A DNA stretch of 64,000 nt from Microbacterium mangrovi (lineage in GTDB: Bacteria > Actinomycetota > Actinomycetes > Actinomycetales > Microbacteriaceae): assembly GCF_000802305.1 (NCBI RefSeq), contig NZ_JTDK01000006.1, positions 992,001 to 1,056,000 of the forward strand, in the 5' to 3' direction. Position numbers and translations under genes: made by a program. Below are positions 33,168 through 41,840 of this stretch, piece after piece (position 1 is the first letter of the stretch; each line of letters begins with the position of its first letter). The notes under the pieces were generated by a model. The model had not been told where the DNA came from. It saw only the letters and a program-made list of their open reading frames with translations, and did not search any database.

Positions 33168-36058
33168 CGGACGCCTCCCTTCGACGGCGCGGGCAGGCCC
33201 ACGATGCGCGGCTCCCGGCGCGTCCGGCGAAGGGACTCCGCCGTCGGCACCGCGAGCAGCAGGGCTGCCGCGACCACGATGATCTCCGCCAGCGCGATTC
33301 CGCGCGAGAGCGCATCGACCGGCATGCCCGGCTCCGCCCGCGCGGTCACCGTCTCGGTGATGCGCCACAGCGTGCCGCCGGACACTTCGCCGACGGCATC
33401 CATCCCGGCCCTCTGGTTCATGACGGTCGTGGACGACAGCGCGAGAGGCTGCGCGGATTCGTCCGCGGGCCGTTCCAGCAGCACGTAGCCGATGCCCTGC
33501 GCCGCCAGCGCCCGCACCGGGTCGGTCGCCCTGCTCTTGTCCACCGCGGAGCTGACCAGGTCCGTCGAGAGGGTCGCGATCAGTCGATCGGACTCGCTCA
33601 GCCGCGTCCGGGTGGACCAGACCGTGGACTGCCCGCCGATCGTCTCGCTCTCGCCCCACACCACCGTGGTTCCGAGCCGGTCGGATCCGAGCGGCGCGAT
33701 CACGAGCGTCCCGGTGTCGGGGTCGCCGCGGCCGGCTGCGGCGACATAGGCGGGAAGGGTGGACGGCGCCCCCTCGGTCACGCTCGAGACACCGCGCAGG
33801 TGGGCGGTGAGCTGCGGCACGGCCACGACGAGGATCGCGGCGACCATGACCAGCGCGCCGGCGCCGCGCAGTGCACGCAGTCGCCGAGCGCGCGTCGAGT
33901 CGGGGACGGAGCCGACGAGACCCGCATCGAGGGTCAGGAGGGCCGCCCCGAGACCGCCCGCCCAGGCGAGGCTGAGACCGCTGCCCGCCCAGACGCGCAC
34001 GACCTGTCCGTCGACGGACGCCGCGGCGATCCCGACCGCGGCGATGGCGGTCCCGATGCCGAGGGCGGCGACGACCAGCAGGATCACCCCGACCAGCCGG
34101 CGACGCGTGAAGGGGGCCAGCACCGCGAACACCGCGACCGGGAGCACGAGGACCGGCACCCACCACGTCGACGTGCCGAGTCCCAGTTCGTGGAGCAGTA
34201 GCCCCCAGCCACCCGGGTCCGTGGTGGGGAATCCGGTGGCCAGCAGGAAGCGTCCGTGCACGCTGTCGCCCACCTGGGGGCCCGCCCACGGCACGCCCGG
34301 ATCCGCGACGAGGGCCCACGGCGAGGAGGTGCGCAGCTGGCGCCACACGAGCGGCACGGCGAACACCACGGCGGGCACGATGGTCCACACCACGCGCGTG
34401 GTGCCGGCGGGGCGCAGCACGGCGGTGAGCACGACCGCGAGCACCCACAGCACCGCGAAGGCCGGCGCGAGCGACGGGGCGCACGCGAGCGACGCGACCA
34501 GGAGCAGGGATGCCCCGCCCGCGGCCGACCAGGACCGATGGGCGACCGCTGCGGCGAACAGCAGCCAGGGAAGCAGCAGATGGAGGATCACCGCGGTCGG
34601 ACGCCCCTGCGACAGGGCGGCGAGGAAGGGGGGTGCCAGCGCCCACGCGACGCCCCCGGAGATGCGAAGCAGCGGCCGGTCGGTGATGCGCGTCATGGCG
34701 AACCAGCCGCCGAGCACGGCGAGCGGGAGCGCGAGCAGCCAGAGCACGACCAGGGCCCGCGAGGGGTCGGTGGGCAGGACCGAGCCGATGACGGCGACGA
34801 CGGCGCTGAACGGGTCTGCCGGTGCGATCTCGTGCAGCCCGAGCGGTCGCAGGCCGTACGCGGCATCCGCCCACAGGCGCGACACCGTCGAGCTCAGCGG
34901 CTGCAGGGCACCGCCGGCGAGCGACCGCCACGCGAGCAGCGCGGGGAACATCGCGACCGAGAGGATGAGAGCGGCAAGGACCGCCCACGCGCCCCCGCCG
35001 GAGAAGAAGCGCAGGTCGGTGCGCGGGTGCCCGACGACGGGCCCCTCCGACTCGCCGTCCAGGCGATGCCGCGCTTGCGCGGGGGTGAGCCGGAGCGGCG
35101 CGAGCAGGGCCCACGGCACGCTGCGGGACCGGCGGATCCGCGCGCGGGCGCGGGCGATCGAGTCCACCCGGACGAACGCGACGACCGACGCACCCCATTC
35201 GGGCAGCAGACCGGACGGCGTCTTGGCGACCAGCAGCACCGCTGTGCGCCAGACGGCGGTCGGGAGCACGAGCAGCCAGAGGAACGGGAGGGCGAGGGGA
35301 CTCGCGTAGGCGAGCCGGCGCTGCAGCTGGGCCCGGCGGGCGGCGTAGGTGCGGTGGGTGCGGGCATCCCTCCCCCGCCGGAGGCCCGCGACGCCGTCGC
35401 CGGCGACGGCGATGCGCGCGGCCGGAACCATGCTGACGCGACCGCCGGCGAGGTGGGCGCGCACGCCGAGATCGAGTCCCTCGTCTGCCCCGGCGAGCGC
35501 CGGATCCAGACCGCCCAGCGCCGCCCAGGCGTCACGCCGGATCAGGATGCCGCGCACGTCGGCGCCGAGGACGTCGTCCGCGCCGTCGTGCTGTCCCTGG
35601 TCGAACTCGTCGGCCGCGAGCTCGACGGCCCGCCCGCCGCGGGTCATGCTCTGACCGAGCGACACGATGCGCGCCGGGTCGTCCAGACGCACCAGTTTGG
35701 GGGCTGCGACGGCGACCGACGGGGCACGGTCGAGGGCGTCGGCGAGAACGGCCAGCGCCCGCGCGGACGGCACCGTGTCCTGCGCGAGAAGCCAGACCGC
35801 CTCGCCGTCCAGTGTGGAATCGGCGAGGCGGAGGGCGTCGGCGTAGCGTGTCTGCGCCGGAGCCGTGATGATCTCGATGTCGGGGTGCTCGGCGGCGGCC
35901 GCGCGAAGGGCGGTGTCGGCACCGCACAGGATGAGGGTGATCCGCTCCACCGGGCGCGTCTGGGCTCCCAGCGCGGTCAGCGTGCGGCGCAGGTGCGAAG
36001 CGGCAGGCAGGCGGGCGTCGGGTCGGGCGACCAGGATGGCATGTACACGGGCGGGCAT
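33164..36058 (-). CDS. Large membrane glycosyltransferase (GT2 domain plus multi-helix membrane domain)
   Basis: A 964-residue protein. Residues 1 to about 260 form a GT-A family-2-like domain (VHAILVARPDARLPAASHL start, WLLAQDTVPSARAL in place of the usual DDD region, and ADEGLDLGVRAHLAGG). The rest holds more than ten transmembrane helices. This fusion, followed by DUF5719 and preceded by whiB, is a conserved actinobacterial cassette thought to make or export a cell-wall glycan. The ATG at 36058 has a TAGGCT box nine bases upstream and no ribosome-binding site. Donor and acceptor are not known. Confidence 0.85.
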   Translation of the reverse strand: MPARVHAILVARPDARLPAASHLRRTLTALGAQTRPVERITLILCGADTALRAAAAEHPDIEIITAPAQTRYADALRLADSTLDGEAVWLLAQDTVPSARALAVLADALDRAPSVAVAAPKLVRLDDPARIVSLGQSMTRGGRAVELAADEFDQGQHDGADDVLGADVRGILIRRDAWAALGGLDPALAGADEGLDLGVRAHLAGGRVSMVPAARIAVAGDGVAGLRRGRDARTHRTYAARRAQLQRRLAYASPLALPFLWLLVLPTAVWRTAVLLVAKTPSGLLPEWGASVVAFVRVDSIARARARIRRSRSVPWALLAPLRLTPAQARHRLDGESEGPVVGHPRTDLRFFSGGGAWAVLAALILSVAMFPALLAWRSLAGGALQPLSSTVSRLWADAAYGLRPLGLHEIAPADPFSAVVAVIGSVLPTDPSRALVVLWLLALPLAVLGGWFAMTRITDRPLLRISGGVAWALAPPFLAALSQGRPTAVILHLLLPWLLFAAAVAHRSWSAAGGASLLLVASLACAPSLAPAFAVLWVLAVVLTAVLRPAGTTRVVWTIVPAVVFAVPLVWRQLRTSSPWALVADPGVPWAGPQVGDSVHGRFLLATGFPTTDPGGWGLLLHELGLGTSTWWVPVLVLPVAVFAVLAPFTRRRLVGVILLVVAALGIGTAIAAVGIAAASVDGQVVRVWAGSGLSLAWAGGLGAALLTLDAGLVGSVPDSTRARRLRALRGAGALVMVAAILVVAVPQLTAHLRGVSSVTEGAPSTLPAYVAAAGRGDPDTGTLVIAPLGSDRLGTTVVWGESETIGGQSTVWSTRTRLSESDRLIATLSTDLVSSAVDKSRATDPVRALAAQGIGYVLLERPADESAQPLALSSTTVMNQRAGMDAVGEVSGGTLWRITETVTARAEPGMPVDALSRGIALAEIIVVAAALLLAVPTAESLRRTRREPRIVGLPAPSKGGVR

Positions 36059-36124
36059 GGCTCGCCCAGCCTAGGCACGCGCGCCGGTCGAAGCCGCCTT
36101 ACGCGCCGGGGATCGCCGATCCGA

Positions 36125-36448
36125 TCAGCTGGCGCGATGCTTCAAGCGGCGCCGCTCCCGCTCGGACAGGCCACCCCAGATGCCGAACCGCTCGTCGTTC
36201 TGCAGTGCGTACTCGAGGCACTGGTCGCGGACGTCGCACGATGCGCAGATGCGCTTCGCGTCACGGGTCGAGCCGCCCTTCTCCGGGAAGAACGCTTCAG
36301 GATCGGTCTGTGCGCACAGGGCGTCGCTCTGCCACGAGAGCGGATTGTCTTCGTCGGTCGCGTCCCGGTGAACACCAGGGACTCCGCGTTCGATCGGATC
36401 GACGAACCAGTCGCTGGGAACGTCGGATCGATACTGCGCTGCCGCCAT
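36125..36448 (-). CDS. WhiB-family iron-sulfur transcription factor (WhiB2-like)
   Basis: A 107-residue WhiB protein. Four cysteines for the [4Fe-4S] cluster are C45, C68, C71 and C77 (CxxC pair plus the distant ones), followed by the GIWGG turn at 89-93 and a basic DNA-binding tail (ERRRLKHRAS). Position next to the DUF3499/zincin/glycosyltransferase genes matches WhiB2 (WhmD), which controls septation. The ATG at 36448 is chosen because the predicted transcription start (near 36489) lies downstream of an upstream in-frame ATG at 36493. Confidence 0.92.
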   Translation of the reverse strand: MAAAQYRSDVPSDWFVDPIERGVPGVHRDATDEDNPLSWQSDALCAQTDPEAFFPEKGGSTRDAKRICASCDVRDQCLEYALQNDERFGIWGGLSERERRRLKHRAS

Positions 36449-36495
36449 GTCGTTGCCCTGCCTTTCCCCCGAAACTGCAAAAGGACGATGCACTA

Positions 36496-36524
36496 ATTAC
36501 ACCGATGTCATTCGATCTGGTCAA
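36496..36524 (-). promoter_or_regulatory. whiB promoter
   Basis: On the minus strand: TTGACC (36524-36519), a 17-bp spacer and TGTAAT (36501-36496). This is the closest match to the housekeeping sigma consensus in the window and predicts a 5' leader of about 40 bases before the ATG at 36448. Confidence 0.75.
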
Positions 36525-36588
36525 GTCGCAGATGGTAAAGCCTCATGTCGGGGTTGAACCTTCGCGACGCGCCGGACGCCCGATCACG

Positions 36589-36657
36589 TTCGATAACGGT
36601 CCGGTATCGAATACCTGTGACTCGACCAAGACCGGCCCCAGCCCGGCACGGTAGCCT
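36589..36657 (+). promoter_or_regulatory. Promoter region of O-antigen-ligase-like gene
   Basis: Inverted repeat TTCGATA-N9-TATCGAA at 36589-36611, then a TAGCCT -10-like box at 36652-36657, eight bases before the ATG. The dyad is about 45 bases upstream of the -10 box and could bind a regulator. Confidence 0.4.
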
Positions 36658-36665
36658 GATCGGCG

Positions 36666-38093
36666 ATGGCCGTCCTCTCCAAGCACCCCGTCGGCGCGGT
36701 GCCCGGGCCCCCGGCTCGCGAGCGCACCGGGCATCTCATGCTGCGCGCCTGGTGCATCTTCGTCCTGTTCCTGGCGTTCTCCGGCGTCGCATGGATCAAC
36801 GCGATCGGCGCGGTGGCCTCCGGCATCCTCACGATCGCGACCGGCGTCGTGACGGTCGTGCTCTGGGTCCGGGTGCGCCCGCCCGTGCAGTGGCGCCGCC
36901 TCCCCTGGTTCGCCAGCGCCTACGTGGTCTGGGCGGGGATCTCGATCATCTGGTCGCACTGGCCCGGAACCACCGCGCTCACCTGGCTTCTGCTTGCGAT
37001 CACGACCCTCCAGGCCCTGTTCGTCGGCGCCGTCCTGACCTGGCGCGAGGTGGTCGCGGCGCTGGCCTCCGCACTGAAATGGTGCGTGGGCCTGTCGCTC
37101 GCGTTCGAGATCGCCGTCTCGGTGTTCGTGCGCGGTCCCCTGCTGCCCGAGTTCATGCCTCCCGCACCCGGTTCGACGTACGACCCGATCGTGTTCTGGT
37201 CGCGCGGAAACCTCATGCGGCACGGGTGGGAGAGCCTGTTCGACGGCGGCCGGATCCAGGGCATCTACGGCAACGCCAACCCGCTGGCGGCCGTCTGCCT
37301 GGTCGCGATCATCGTCTTCGCCGTCCGGATCGCGGCACGGGCACCCCGTCGGCCGCTCCTCATCGCATGGATCGTCGTGGCGGCCTTCCTCCTCTACCGC
37401 GCCGACTCGGCCACGGTGTACCTGGCCGCAGCGTGCTGTGCCGCGGTGCTCGCCGCGGTGCTCGTGATGCGCACCGCGCGTACACCGGGCGACCGGACCC
37501 GGCGGTACGTCCTGTTCACCGGCGTCGCGATCGTCGGCATCCTGGGCGCCTGGCTGATGCGCGACAACGTGCTCTCCGCCCTCGGCCGGTCATCCGAGCT
37601 CACCGGGCGCACCGGGATCTGGCAGGGCGTCATCGGGCGGGCCGTGGAGCACCCGGTCATCGGCTGGGGCTTCGCGACCCCCTGGCTGCCGAGTGATCCG
37701 GCGTTCGACCGCTGGATCGTCGACCACGGTCAGTCCGTCATGCAGGCACACAACATGTGGATCGACGCGTGGATGCAGGTGGGCATCATCGGAGTGCTGC
37801 TCCTGGCCGGGCACTATCTCACCGGCATCTGGCGCTCATGGTTCTTCGCGGTCGACCGGCCGCGCTGGGATCTCACCGCCGGCCGCCCGTATTCGGCGCT
37901 CTCGGTGCTGCCGCCGCTCATCTTCACGATGCTGCTCGTGCAGGGCTTCGCCGAATCCGAGCCGCTGCTGCTGTGGGGCTGGATGCTGCCGGTGCTCCTC
38001 GTCTTCAAGATCAAACAGGCACCGATCGTCGGGGTGGGTCCCGGTGAGCAGCCGGTCCAGCTCGAACGCGGCGAGCAGCCCACCCCGGCCTGA
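36666..38093 (+). CDS. O-antigen ligase/polymerase-like membrane protein (Wzy_C)
   Basis: A 475-residue membrane protein with about ten helices. The family signature is visible in the large extracytoplasmic loop and following helix (GNANPLAAVC, then QAHNMWIDAWMQVGIIG with the conserved H-N pair) typical of Wzy/WaaL O-antigen ligases and polymerases. It would join or polymerise lipid-linked glycans at the outer face of the membrane. It stands alone: no sugar-nucleotide or flippase genes are adjacent, although the membrane glycosyltransferase on the opposite strand is 0.6 kb away. Confidence 0.85.
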   Translation: MAVLSKHPVGAVPGPPARERTGHLMLRAWCIFVLFLAFSGVAWINAIGAVASGILTIATGVVTVVLWVRVRPPVQWRRLPWFASAYVVWAGISIIWSHWPGTTALTWLLLAITTLQALFVGAVLTWREVVAALASALKWCVGLSLAFEIAVSVFVRGPLLPEFMPPAPGSTYDPIVFWSRGNLMRHGWESLFDGGRIQGIYGNANPLAAVCLVAIIVFAVRIAARAPRRPLLIAWIVVAAFLLYRADSATVYLAAACCAAVLAAVLVMRTARTPGDRTRRYVLFTGVAIVGILGAWLMRDNVLSALGRSSELTGRTGIWQGVIGRAVEHPVIGWGFATPWLPSDPAFDRWIVDHGQSVMQAHNMWIDAWMQVGIIGVLLLAGHYLTGIWRSWFFAVDRPRWDLTAGRPYSALSVLPPLIFTMLLVQGFAESEPLLLWGWMLPVLLVFKIKQAPIVGVGPGEQPVQLERGEQPTPA

Positions 38094-38105
38094 CTCCGGC
38101 CTCCT

Positions 38106-39188
38106 TCAGCGAAGACCGGTGACCGGAACCCCCAGCCACTCGGCCAGGTCGGCGATCTCGCCGCGGATCATCTCCATCTCCTCAGGCTCGATGGGGGCGA
38201 GCTCGTGGAGCGCGGTCACGTGCAGCGTCTCGCGCGTGCGGTCGAGCGCGGCATCCAGCAGCGCGACGAACCGGTCGCCGACGAGGATCGGATGCGCGAA
38301 CTGGCCGTAGACCCGCTCGGCCTTGGGCTTGAACTGTTCCAGGACGTAGTCGAATTCGAAGACGTCGCGAAGGCGCGGCCGGTCGAACAGGATCCGGTCG
38401 TACGGGTTGAGGATGGCGACGCGGCCGCCCGGATCGTCGTCCAGGGCGGCGAGCGCCTGCGGATCGACCCGCCACCTGCCCTTCACCCCGTCGATGACGG
38501 CCGGCTCGCCGGCCGCGCCGACCGGAGTCCACGCCGAGCGCTCCTTCGCGATGCCCGCCGCCTGCAGGCGGCGCTCGTCGAGCAGCCGCGCGGCATCTTC
38601 GTCGGTGTACTCGGGCAGCGCCTTCGGCCAGGCGCGCTCGGTCACGTCCCAGCGCCGCAGGCGGCCCTCCCGGCCCACCACCGCCACACGCCCTTGACGC
38701 TCCAGCGATTCGAGCATGCGCGGCACCTGATTGGATCCGTACCAGCCGCTCTCGGACTGCCGGGCGACCTGGGCGGTGTCTTCGATCTCGGACGCCAGCA
38801 GCGGCCCGTCGGCGCGGAGCCGGGCCAGCACGTCGTCGGCGAACCGCGCGTTGGCCTCCATCCACCCGCGGCCGCGCGCGTGCTGCGGCCAGTGCCGCAT
38901 GCGCGGGACGAGCAGCGGCAGCACGCTGATCGGCCGGATCGTGCCGTCGTACTCGAAGAGCACGCGGTCGTCTTCCACCGCCTTGGTCAGCTGCCCCGGC
39001 TCGTACCCCCAGCCGATGCGCGCCCACGCCGTGGCGTGCTGGGCGGGCGCGATGACCGCGGTCGGGTCGATCTTGATGACGGCGAGCTGCTCGGCGACCT
39101 CGACCACGTCGCCCGGGCGCCGGGCGTCGAGCATCTGGGCGCGCACGATGATCCGCCGCGCGTCGTCGCGACTCAGCGTGTGGGTCAT
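38106..39188 (-). CDS. YcaQ/AlkZ-like winged-helix DNA glycosylase family protein
   Basis: A 360-residue protein of the HTH_42 family that includes AlkZ and YcaQ, glycosylases that unhook DNA interstrand crosslinks. Three winged-helix domains are implied by the length; RVAILNPYDRILFDR in the C-terminal half is family-typical. The catalytic QxQ/QxD motif should lie in the segment LAVIKID, but here it reads K39-I-D41, with Lys in place of Gln. It may be a different subfamily or have altered activity. A TAGCCT box six bases before the ATG suggests a leaderless mRNA. Downstream of the DUF3054 gene by 29 bases. Confidence 0.85.
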   Translation of the reverse strand: MTHTLSRDDARRIIVRAQMLDARRPGDVVEVAEQLAVIKIDPTAVIAPAQHATAWARIGWGYEPGQLTKAVEDDRVLFEYDGTIRPISVLPLLVPRMRHWPQHARGRGWMEANARFADDVLARLRADGPLLASEIEDTAQVARQSESGWYGSNQVPRMLESLERQGRVAVVGREGRLRRWDVTERAWPKALPEYTDEDAARLLDERRLQAAGIAKERSAWTPVGAAGEPAVIDGVKGRWRVDPQALAALDDDPGGRVAILNPYDRILFDRPRLRDVFEFDYVLEQFKPKAERVYGQFAHPILVGDRFVALLDAALDRTRETLHVTALHELAPIEPEEMEMIRGEIADLAEWLGVPVTGLR

Positions 39189-39194
39189 GCCGCG

Positions 39195-39200
39195 AGGCTA
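39195..39200 (-). promoter_or_regulatory. -10 box of YcaQ-like gene
   Basis: TAGCCT on the minus strand, six bases before the ATG at 39188; leaderless arrangement within the 29-base gap after the DUF3054 gene. Confidence 0.5.
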
Positions 39201-39217
39201 CGCCGGGGCGCCGACAT

Positions 39218-39598
39218 TCACAGGCGCCGGAACCCGCGTCCGCGGCGGACGACCGAGGCGATCAGGCGCCAGCCGACGAGGAAGAGGAAGAGCACGATGC
39301 CGGCGACGATCACGAACGAGACCGCGACGCCCTGCCCGGACACGGCGCGCAGGATCATCCCGACCACGAGGGCACCGACCCACACCCACAGTCCGCTGCG
39401 CCACGGCGCGAAGGGGCGACGCCAGACGCGTCCGGCGAGCCATCCCACCAGCGCCCCGGCGAGGAAGGGCCAGGCCGTGATCCACAGGCCCGCGATCGCA
39501 TTCTCGCCGTGGCTCGCGCGCCCGATCAGGGCGAACAGGAGGATGAGCACGATGTCGAGGACGATGGCGAGGCCGAGGGCCGGGGGTCGGGTCTTCAC
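39218..39598 (-). CDS. DUF3054 membrane protein
   Basis: A 126-residue integral membrane protein with four hydrophobic helices, matching the DUF3054 family (LDIVLILLFALIGRASHGEN at the start is characteristic). Short loops and a basic C-terminus. The GTG at 39598 is preceded by GAGGGG and, six bases upstream, a TAGGGT box, so it may be leaderless or use a weak ribosome-binding site. Function unknown. Confidence 0.85.
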   Translation of the reverse strand: MKTRPPALGLAIVLDIVLILLFALIGRASHGENAIAGLWITAWPFLAGALVGWLAGRVWRRPFAPWRSGLWVWVGALVVGMILRAVSGQGVAVSFVIVAGIVLFLFLVGWRLIASVVRRGRGFRRL

Positions 39599-39675
39599 CC
39601 CCTCACCCTATGTCCGCAAGCCGAACCTGTTCCATGCGCGGGAATGGATGCCGCGGCCACCCGGTTGTCCCTGAC

Positions 39676-40698
39676 GTGCAACGCTTCGGAACACTCTCCT
39701 TCGGCCACTACGGTCCCCTCGGCGGCGGCCGCGAACTGACCGCGCAGGACTCCATGCTGCAGGCGATCGACCTCGCCCAGGGCATGGATGATCTCGGCGC
39801 CGACGGCATCTACTTCCGCGTGCACCACTTCGCCCGCCAGCAGTCCTCTCCGATGCCGCTGCTCGCCGCGATCGCCGCGCGCACCGAGCGCATCGAGATG
39901 GGCACGGGCGTCATCGACATGCGATACGAGAACCCGCTGTACCTCGCGGAGGAGGCCGCGGCCGTCGACCTCATCTCCGGCGGTCGGCTGGCTCTCGGCG
40001 TGAGCCGCGGGTCACCCGAGTCCGTCGTGCGCGGCTACGAGGCGTTCGGCTACCCGAGCGAAGACCCGCGCGGGGCGGATGTCGCCCGCGAGCACTTCGA
40101 CCGGTTCCTGCGCGCCATCGAGGGCGAGGGCATGGCCGAGCGCGACCCGAACTCGCCGTTCGGCGGGGGTCGGGGCCTGCAGCGGGTCGAACCGCACTCC
40201 CCCGGCCTGCGCTCGCGCGTCTGGTGGGGAGCCGGCAGCCGCGACACGGCGGAATGGGCCGGCCGGGTCGGCGTGAACCTGATGTCGTCGACGCTTCTCA
40301 CCGAAGACGCCGGGATGCCGTTCGACGAGCTCCAGGCGGAGCAGATCGATCTGTTCCGTGCCGCGTGGGCGGATGCCGGGCACGCCGGGACCCCGCGGAC
40401 CTCGGTGAGCCGGAGCATCTTCCCGATCGTCACCCAGCAGGACGCCCTGTACTTCGGGCGCCCGGAGGGCGAAGGGGTCGGCTACATCGACGGGGGTCGT
40501 GCGACGTTCGGGCGCACGTATGCCGCCGAGCCGGATGTGCTGGTCGAGCAGCTCAAGCAGGATGCCGCCCTCGCCTCCGCCGATACGCTCATGCTGACCA
40601 TCCCGAGCCAGCTCGGGGTCGAGTACAACCTGCACGTCGTGGAGACGTTCGCGAAGCACGTGGCGCCCGCCCTGGGCTGGACGGGCACCCGCGCCTGA
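39676..40698 (+). CDS. LLM class flavin-dependent oxidoreductase
   Basis: A 340-residue luciferase-like monooxygenase-family protein (TIM-barrel). The N-terminal FGTLSFGHYGP, HHFARQQSSPMPLLAAIA and GVSRGSPE segments are family-typical, with the flavin-phosphate-binding region near the latter. It probably uses FMN or F420 to oxidise an unknown small molecule. The GTG at 39676 gives the conserved N-terminus; an ATG at 39610 would add 22 residues with no homology. No strong ribosome-binding site. Confidence 0.85.
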   Translation: MQRFGTLSFGHYGPLGGGRELTAQDSMLQAIDLAQGMDDLGADGIYFRVHHFARQQSSPMPLLAAIAARTERIEMGTGVIDMRYENPLYLAEEAAAVDLISGGRLALGVSRGSPESVVRGYEAFGYPSEDPRGADVAREHFDRFLRAIEGEGMAERDPNSPFGGGRGLQRVEPHSPGLRSRVWWGAGSRDTAEWAGRVGVNLMSSTLLTEDAGMPFDELQAEQIDLFRAAWADAGHAGTPRTSVSRSIFPIVTQQDALYFGRPEGEGVGYIDGGRATFGRTYAAEPDVLVEQLKQDAALASADTLMLTIPSQLGVEYNLHVVETFAKHVAPALGWTGTRA

Positions 40699-40717
40699 TC
40701 CGCCGGCACCGGGCCGG

Positions 40718-40824
40718 ATCCGTCACGAACACACCGTTCCACGCTGCGTTCGCGACGGATTCTTGCCGGCATCCCTCCCGGATCCGTCGCGAATGCCCAG
40801 CTCAACGAGGCATTCGTGACGGAT
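40718..40824. repeat. Four-copy intergenic palindrome
   Basis: Four 12-base elements: ATCCGTCACGAA (40718-40729), TTCGCGACGGAT (40749-40760), ATCCGTCGCGAA (40782-40793) and TTCGTGACGGAT (40813-40824). The first and fourth are perfect complements, as are the second and third, so they can nest; adjacent copies can also pair with one mismatch, the last two extending to a 17-base stem. It lies between the convergent LLM and hypothetical membrane genes and can act as a terminator. Confidence 0.75.
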
Positions 40825-40845
40825 CGGCGCCGGCGGCGCCCGGGC

Positions 40846-41232
40846 TCACGCGGCAGCGGCGTCGCGACGGAAGATCTGGATGGCCGCGACCACCAGGATC
40901 ACGCCGCACAGAGCCTGTTCGATGACCATCCACAGCGGCAGCGGCAGGAAGAACAGCACGCCGACCACCGCCACGATGAGCACGAGGACGATGATGCGCA
41001 GGCGCAGCAGCGCCTTCGCTCCCCCGGAGCGCGCCCGGCGGGCGAACAGCAGGGTGAGCAGCGACGTGCCGGCGACGATGACGCCGCGCACCCAGGCCTC
41101 GACGGTCACGTCGCGCGGTGCGAACAGCGACAGGGCGAGCAGCGTCACGACGGTGACGAGGCTGAGGACGACGTAGCCGAGCACGAGGCGCTCGGCGATG
41201 CGCAGCGGAGTGGCTGCAACGGCTTCGGACAT
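40846..41232 (-). CDS. Hypothetical four-helix membrane protein
   Basis: A 128-residue membrane protein with four hydrophobic helices (about residues 15-37, 48-65, 77-97, 101-120) and no recognised family. An AAGGAG site precedes the ATG at 41232. It lies 23 bases downstream of the tetR gene on the same strand, so it is probably co-transcribed with it and may be under its control. Confidence 0.7.
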   Translation of the reverse strand: MSEAVAATPLRIAERLVLGYVVLSLVTVVTLLALSLFAPRDVTVEAWVRGVIVAGTSLLTLLFARRARSGGAKALLRLRIIVLVLIVAVVGVLFFLPLPLWMVIEQALCGVILVVAAIQIFRRDAAAA

Positions 41233-41255
41233 GGCGATCTCCTTCGGAACGACGG

Positions 41256-41840
41256 CTACGCGACGGCTGTCGCGCGGTCGAAGATGCGGATGACCTCGGC
41301 GATGTGTCTGTCGAGATCCAGGTCGGGGTGGGTGGAGAAGTAGAAGGAGGCGCCGTCCATGATCGCCCGGATCATGAGCGCGACGACCTCGGCGTCGAAC
41401 GGTCCGAGCTCGCCGGCATCCTGACCGGCGACGAGCAGCTGCCGCAGCGGGCCGACGGTGTCGTCCTCGGCGTCGGTCGGCTGATTCTCGAGGATGCGGT
41501 GCACGGCGGTGATGTGCTCGGGCCGGGACGCGATGAAGCGCAGGTTGGAGTCGAGGTAGACGCGCAGTCGCTCGCGCGCGCCGGATGCCGCGAGGATCCG
41601 CTCGGTCATGTACGCGCCGCCCTCCTCGTAGAGGGATCGGACGACCTCTTCGAGCACCCCTTCTTTGCTGCCGAAGTGGTACAGCACCGTCCCTTTGCTT
41701 GTGGCGGCCTCGCGCGCGATGCGGTCGACGGATGCCGCGGCGAAGCCCGCCTGGGACAGCACCGCGATCGCCGCGTCGATGATGTCGCGTCGGCGCGCCC
41801 GCTGGGTGCGGGTGAGGGCCGCATCGGATTCTGACCGCAT
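41256..41840 (-). CDS. TetR family transcriptional regulator
   Basis: A 194-residue TetR-type repressor. The N-terminal helix-turn-helix reads DIIDAAIAVLSQAGFAAASVDRIAREAATSKGTVLYHFGSKEGVL-like, with the recognition helix TSKGTVLYHF near residues 47-56. The C-terminal ligand-binding domain has no assignable effector. Two symmetric operators span its own start codon, so it is very probably autoregulated. The small membrane protein downstream and the divergent APC permease are candidate targets. Confidence 0.93.
   Translation of the reverse strand: MRSESDAALTRTQRARRRDIIDAAIAVLSQAGFAAASVDRIAREAATSKGTVLYHFGSKEGVLEEVVRSLYEEGGAYMTERILAASGARERLRVYLDSNLRFIASRPEHITAVHRILENQPTDAEDDTVGPLRQLLVAGQDAGELGPFDAEVVALMIRAIMDGASFYFSTHPDLDLDRHIAEVIRIFDRATAVA

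Noticed and set aside
31764..35198. 1144-codon frame that could be read as one giant protein
   Set aside because: The upstream two thirds are out of frame with the glycosyltransferase; the real DUF5719 gene starts at the GTG at 33167.
36448..36493. Upstream ATG at 36493 as start of whiB
   Set aside because: It lies four bases upstream of the transcription start predicted from the TTGACC-N17-TGTAAT promoter, and the added residues have no family match.
34256..36496. 746-codon open frame opposite the large glycosyltransferase
   Set aside because: Shadow frame; runs through the whiB gene and has no plausible start.
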